The position numbers and the translations under genes were made by a program. Below the pieces are notes generated by a model that was not told where the DNA came from, searched no databases, and was given only the letters and a program-made list of their open reading frames with translations. From contig JALVUH010000117.1 in NCBI GenBank assembly GCA_027035735.1, positions 1-6,746 on the forward strand: DNA of 6,746 nucleotides, read 5' to 3'. This DNA comes from Nautiliaceae bacterium. Lineage in GTDB: Bacteria; Campylobacterota; Campylobacteria; Campylobacterales; Nautiliaceae. How positions within the stretch are numbered: the first letter of the stretch is position 1; each line of letters begins with the position of its first letter. Below are positions 5,097-6,746 of the stretch, piece after piece.

Positions 5097-6510
5097 AATA
5101 TTAGCTTCAATTATTTTGATATTATCTCTTATTATTACAGCTTTAGGTTTTTTAAATTCTCAAATTATAATTGGTATCCTTGGTCTAATAAGCTTAGGTG
5201 TAAGTATTTTATTCTTTTTTATTAAAGAAAAACCTAAAAATAACGCTCTTTTAAATAAAATCAAACAAACTATTATAGAAGCTTCAAAAGGAAACTTTCA
5301 AAGCAGAATTACTCATATACCAAAAGATGATGAAAATTTTGATTTTGCTTGGGCAGTAAATGATTTGCTTGATCAACTAGAAGCATTTGAAAGAGATATT
5401 AAAGAATCAGTAAATGCAGCCAAAAATGGAATTGATTATAGAGATATACCTCCTCAAGGATATAAAGGACGCTTTAGAACAACTGTTGATATCATTAATG
5501 ATGCAGTAAAAGCAATTTCAATAGCTCTTAAAGAACAAGCTAGAAGTGAATTATTTATTACATTAAATAATTTAGGAGGAGGAATCAAAACACAAATAAA
5601 TGAAATTAAAGATTCATTTGATGAAAAACTAAAACCATTTATGCTAAAAATTGATGAATTATCTACAGATATTTTTGATGGTGCAACAGAATCTGCACAA
5701 AAAATAGAAAATTTAGCAAATGTTTTAAATCATTTAATTGAATTTATTTCTCAAACAAATGATGCAATCAATATGTTATACCAAAGAACAGAAGAGATTG
5801 GGAAAATAGTTGAATTAATTACAGATATTGCAGACCAAACAAATCTTTTAGCACTTAATGCGGCTATTGAAGCGGCAAGAGCAGGAGAGCATGGAAGAGG
5901 TTTTGCGGTTGTTGCAGATGAAGTTAGAAAACTTGCAGAAAGAACTCAAAAAGCTACTAGTGAAATTTCAATCACTATAAAAACTCTTCAACAAGAAACA
6001 AGTGAAATACAAGCTAATTCAGAACAAATAACAAATACAGCTATTACATCAAAAGATGATGTTTTACAAGTAAGAGATATGGTAATTGGATTTAAAGAAA
6101 AATCTCTTGAAAATAAAAGAAATGTAGATTTAGCTCTTACTAGAATGTTTATGGATTTGGCAAGATTAGCTCATTTAATCTATAAATTAAATACAACCGA
6201 AGCAGTAGTAGAAGAAGAGCCAATTGAAATAGTTAAAGATACAGATTGTGAATTTGGAAAATGGTTAAGAGAAGAAGATACTGTTAAAAAACTTGGATGC
6301 TATCCTGAATATAAAGAAATTAAAGATAAAATTCATAAAAACATCCATAAAATCACAAACGAAATACTTGAGTGTACAATTGATAAAAGCTGTTTAAAAA
6401 GAAAAGATGAAATTATTCAAAAAGCTCAATTAGTAGAAGAAAATTCTAAAAAATTGGCAGAAAAAATAGAAGAATTATTTAATAAATATCAACAAAAACC
6501 ATGCGCATAA
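5086..6510 (+). CDS. Methyl-accepting chemotaxis transducer with C-terminal CZB domain (CetA-like)
   Basis: A 474-residue chemoreceptor. Two membrane helices (about 5-24 and 27-46) are joined by only a few residues, so there is essentially no periplasmic ligand domain. Two HAMP-like segments follow (about 55-105 and 105-150, with ASKGNFQSRI and AAKNGIDYRDIPPQGYKGRF). A coiled coil then carries the signalling hairpin IADQTNLLALNAAIEAARAG (248-267) and GRGFAVVADEVRKLAERT (270-287), which engages CheA and CheW. The C-terminal part (about 355-425) is a chemoreceptor zinc-binding domain. Its four expected ligands are His363, Cys388 in DCEFGKWL, His417 and His421 in KIHKNIHKI. Four further cysteines (405, 430, 436, 473) lie around or after it. 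AAGGA is seven bases before the ATG. With no outside sensor, the signal probably comes from the PAS protein encoded just upstream and from the CZB domain. In other bacteria CZB domains respond to zinc or hypochlorous acid. Confidence 0.92.
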   Translation: MNSKILASIILILSLIITALGFLNSQIIIGILGLISLGVSILFFFIKEKPKNNALLNKIKQTIIEASKGNFQSRITHIPKDDENFDFAWAVNDLLDQLEAFERDIKESVNAAKNGIDYRDIPPQGYKGRFRTTVDIINDAVKAISIALKEQARSELFITLNNLGGGIKTQINEIKDSFDEKLKPFMLKIDELSTDIFDGATESAQKIENLANVLNHLIEFISQTNDAINMLYQRTEEIGKIVELITDIADQTNLLALNAAIEAARAGEHGRGFAVVADEVRKLAERTQKATSEISITIKTLQQETSEIQANSEQITNTAITSKDDVLQVRDMVIGFKEKSLENKRNVDLALTRMFMDLARLAHLIYKLNTTEAVVEEEPIEIVKDTDCEFGKWLREEDTVKKLGCYPEYKEIKDKIHKNIHKITNEILECTIDKSCLKRKDEIIQKAQLVEENSKKLAEKIEELFNKYQQKPCA

Positions 6511-6746
6511 AATTTGATTTTTTGTTAATTATTCTTTTGATACCTTTTATAGGTATCAGTCTTTTTTTGGTCAATGAAATCTCACACAAACTTTTTTTTA
6601 AAGAATTAATTTACATCATTATAGGAATTGTTATTTTTATTATCGTTTATTTTATTCCGATTAGAAAATTATTATGGCTTATTCCAATAATTTATTGGTT
6701 AAATATAATTCTTCTTTTAATGGTAAATATTTTTGGAATAAGAATA
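6501..6746 (+). CDS. rodA: RodA peptidoglycan glycosyltransferase (SEDS family), 3' end cut by the window
   Basis: An open frame from ATG 6501 runs to the window edge, giving 82 residues. It begins MRIKFDFLLIILLIPF and contains three hydrophobic stretches (about 7-25, 35-53 and 58-78). The short basic connector IPIRKLLWLIPIIYW and the following LLLMVNIFGI match the spacing of helices 1-3 in SEDS proteins, as in E. coli RodA (RKIGQ..MGLVIM, then ILLVAVDAFG). RodA polymerises glycan strands with PBP2 for rod-shaped growth; FtsW is the alternative, but the N-terminal layout fits epsilonproteobacterial RodA better. The ATG lies within the last codons of the chemoreceptor gene (10-base overlap) without a clear ribosome binding site, so coupled translation is likely. 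The conserved catalytic loops lie beyond the window. Confidence 0.85.
   Translation, partial: MRIKFDFLLIILLIPFIGISLFLVNEISHKLFFKELIYIIIGIVIFIIVYFIPIRKLLWLIPIIYWLNIILLLMVNIFGIRI

Noticed and set aside
1..6746. CRISPR array, tRNA, insertion sequence or defence system
   Set aside because: I read both strands for regularly spaced repeats, CCA-ending cloverleaf sequences, transposase motifs and toxin-antitoxin pairs and saw none. Nearly every base is in a recognisable gene or short spacer.

Overview
The window is very AT-rich (A/T homopolymer tracts everywhere, Lys/Ile/Asn/Glu-rich proteins, AAGGA-type ribosome binding sites 4-8 bases before most starts). It reads as a compact chromosomal segment of a Campylobacterota (epsilonproteobacterial) genome. 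Support for this comes from a DUF2603/UPF0763-type protein, a family I know mainly from that phylum, an Aer/CetB-like PAS protein split from its transducer as in Campylobacter CetA/CetB, and the epsilonproteobacterial flavour of the RodA N-terminus. A thermophilic or vent lineage such as the Nautiliales is a guess only. No tRNA, rRNA, IS element, CRISPR array or phage gene is visible.

Minus-strand half (1-2841), in transcription order: argF (ornithine carbamoyltransferase), overlapped by a DUF2603-like gene. Then comes a 94-base gap with an unusually perfect sigma70 promoter (TTGACA, 17 bases, TATAAT), which drives a 2-Cys peroxiredoxin, a PerR-type Fur-family regulator and a small DUF503 (YlxP-like) gene that runs off the left edge. 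The peroxiredoxin promoter is embedded in an imperfect 29-base palindrome that contains a PerR-box-like match. The simplest reading is a peroxide-defence operon that its own second gene, perR, represses.

A 54-base divergent spacer (2842-2895) separates argF from ribA. It carries a compact, partly symmetric -10 region that could serve both directions.

Plus-strand half (2896-6746): ribA (GTP cyclohydrolase II), rsmG (16S rRNA m7G methyltransferase), a small membrane-anchored zinc-ribbon protein, an unassigned 125-residue protein, an Aer-like PAS sensor, a membrane methyl-accepting transducer with a C-terminal CZB zinc domain, and the start of rodA. From ribA onward the genes are separated by at most 10 bases or overlap by 4-14, so this looks like one long operon mixing housekeeping genes with a chemoreceptor pair.

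The most interesting element is this two-gene receptor. A soluble PAS protein retains all five residues I matched to the E. coli Aer flavin pocket. Its partner is a membrane-embedded transducer with almost no periplasmic part, but it has added a CZB domain with all four expected zinc ligands. This suggests a split energy-taxis receptor that combines redox (flavin) input with zinc/oxidant input. All functional statements come from recognising motifs by eye; no searches or structure predictions were run.
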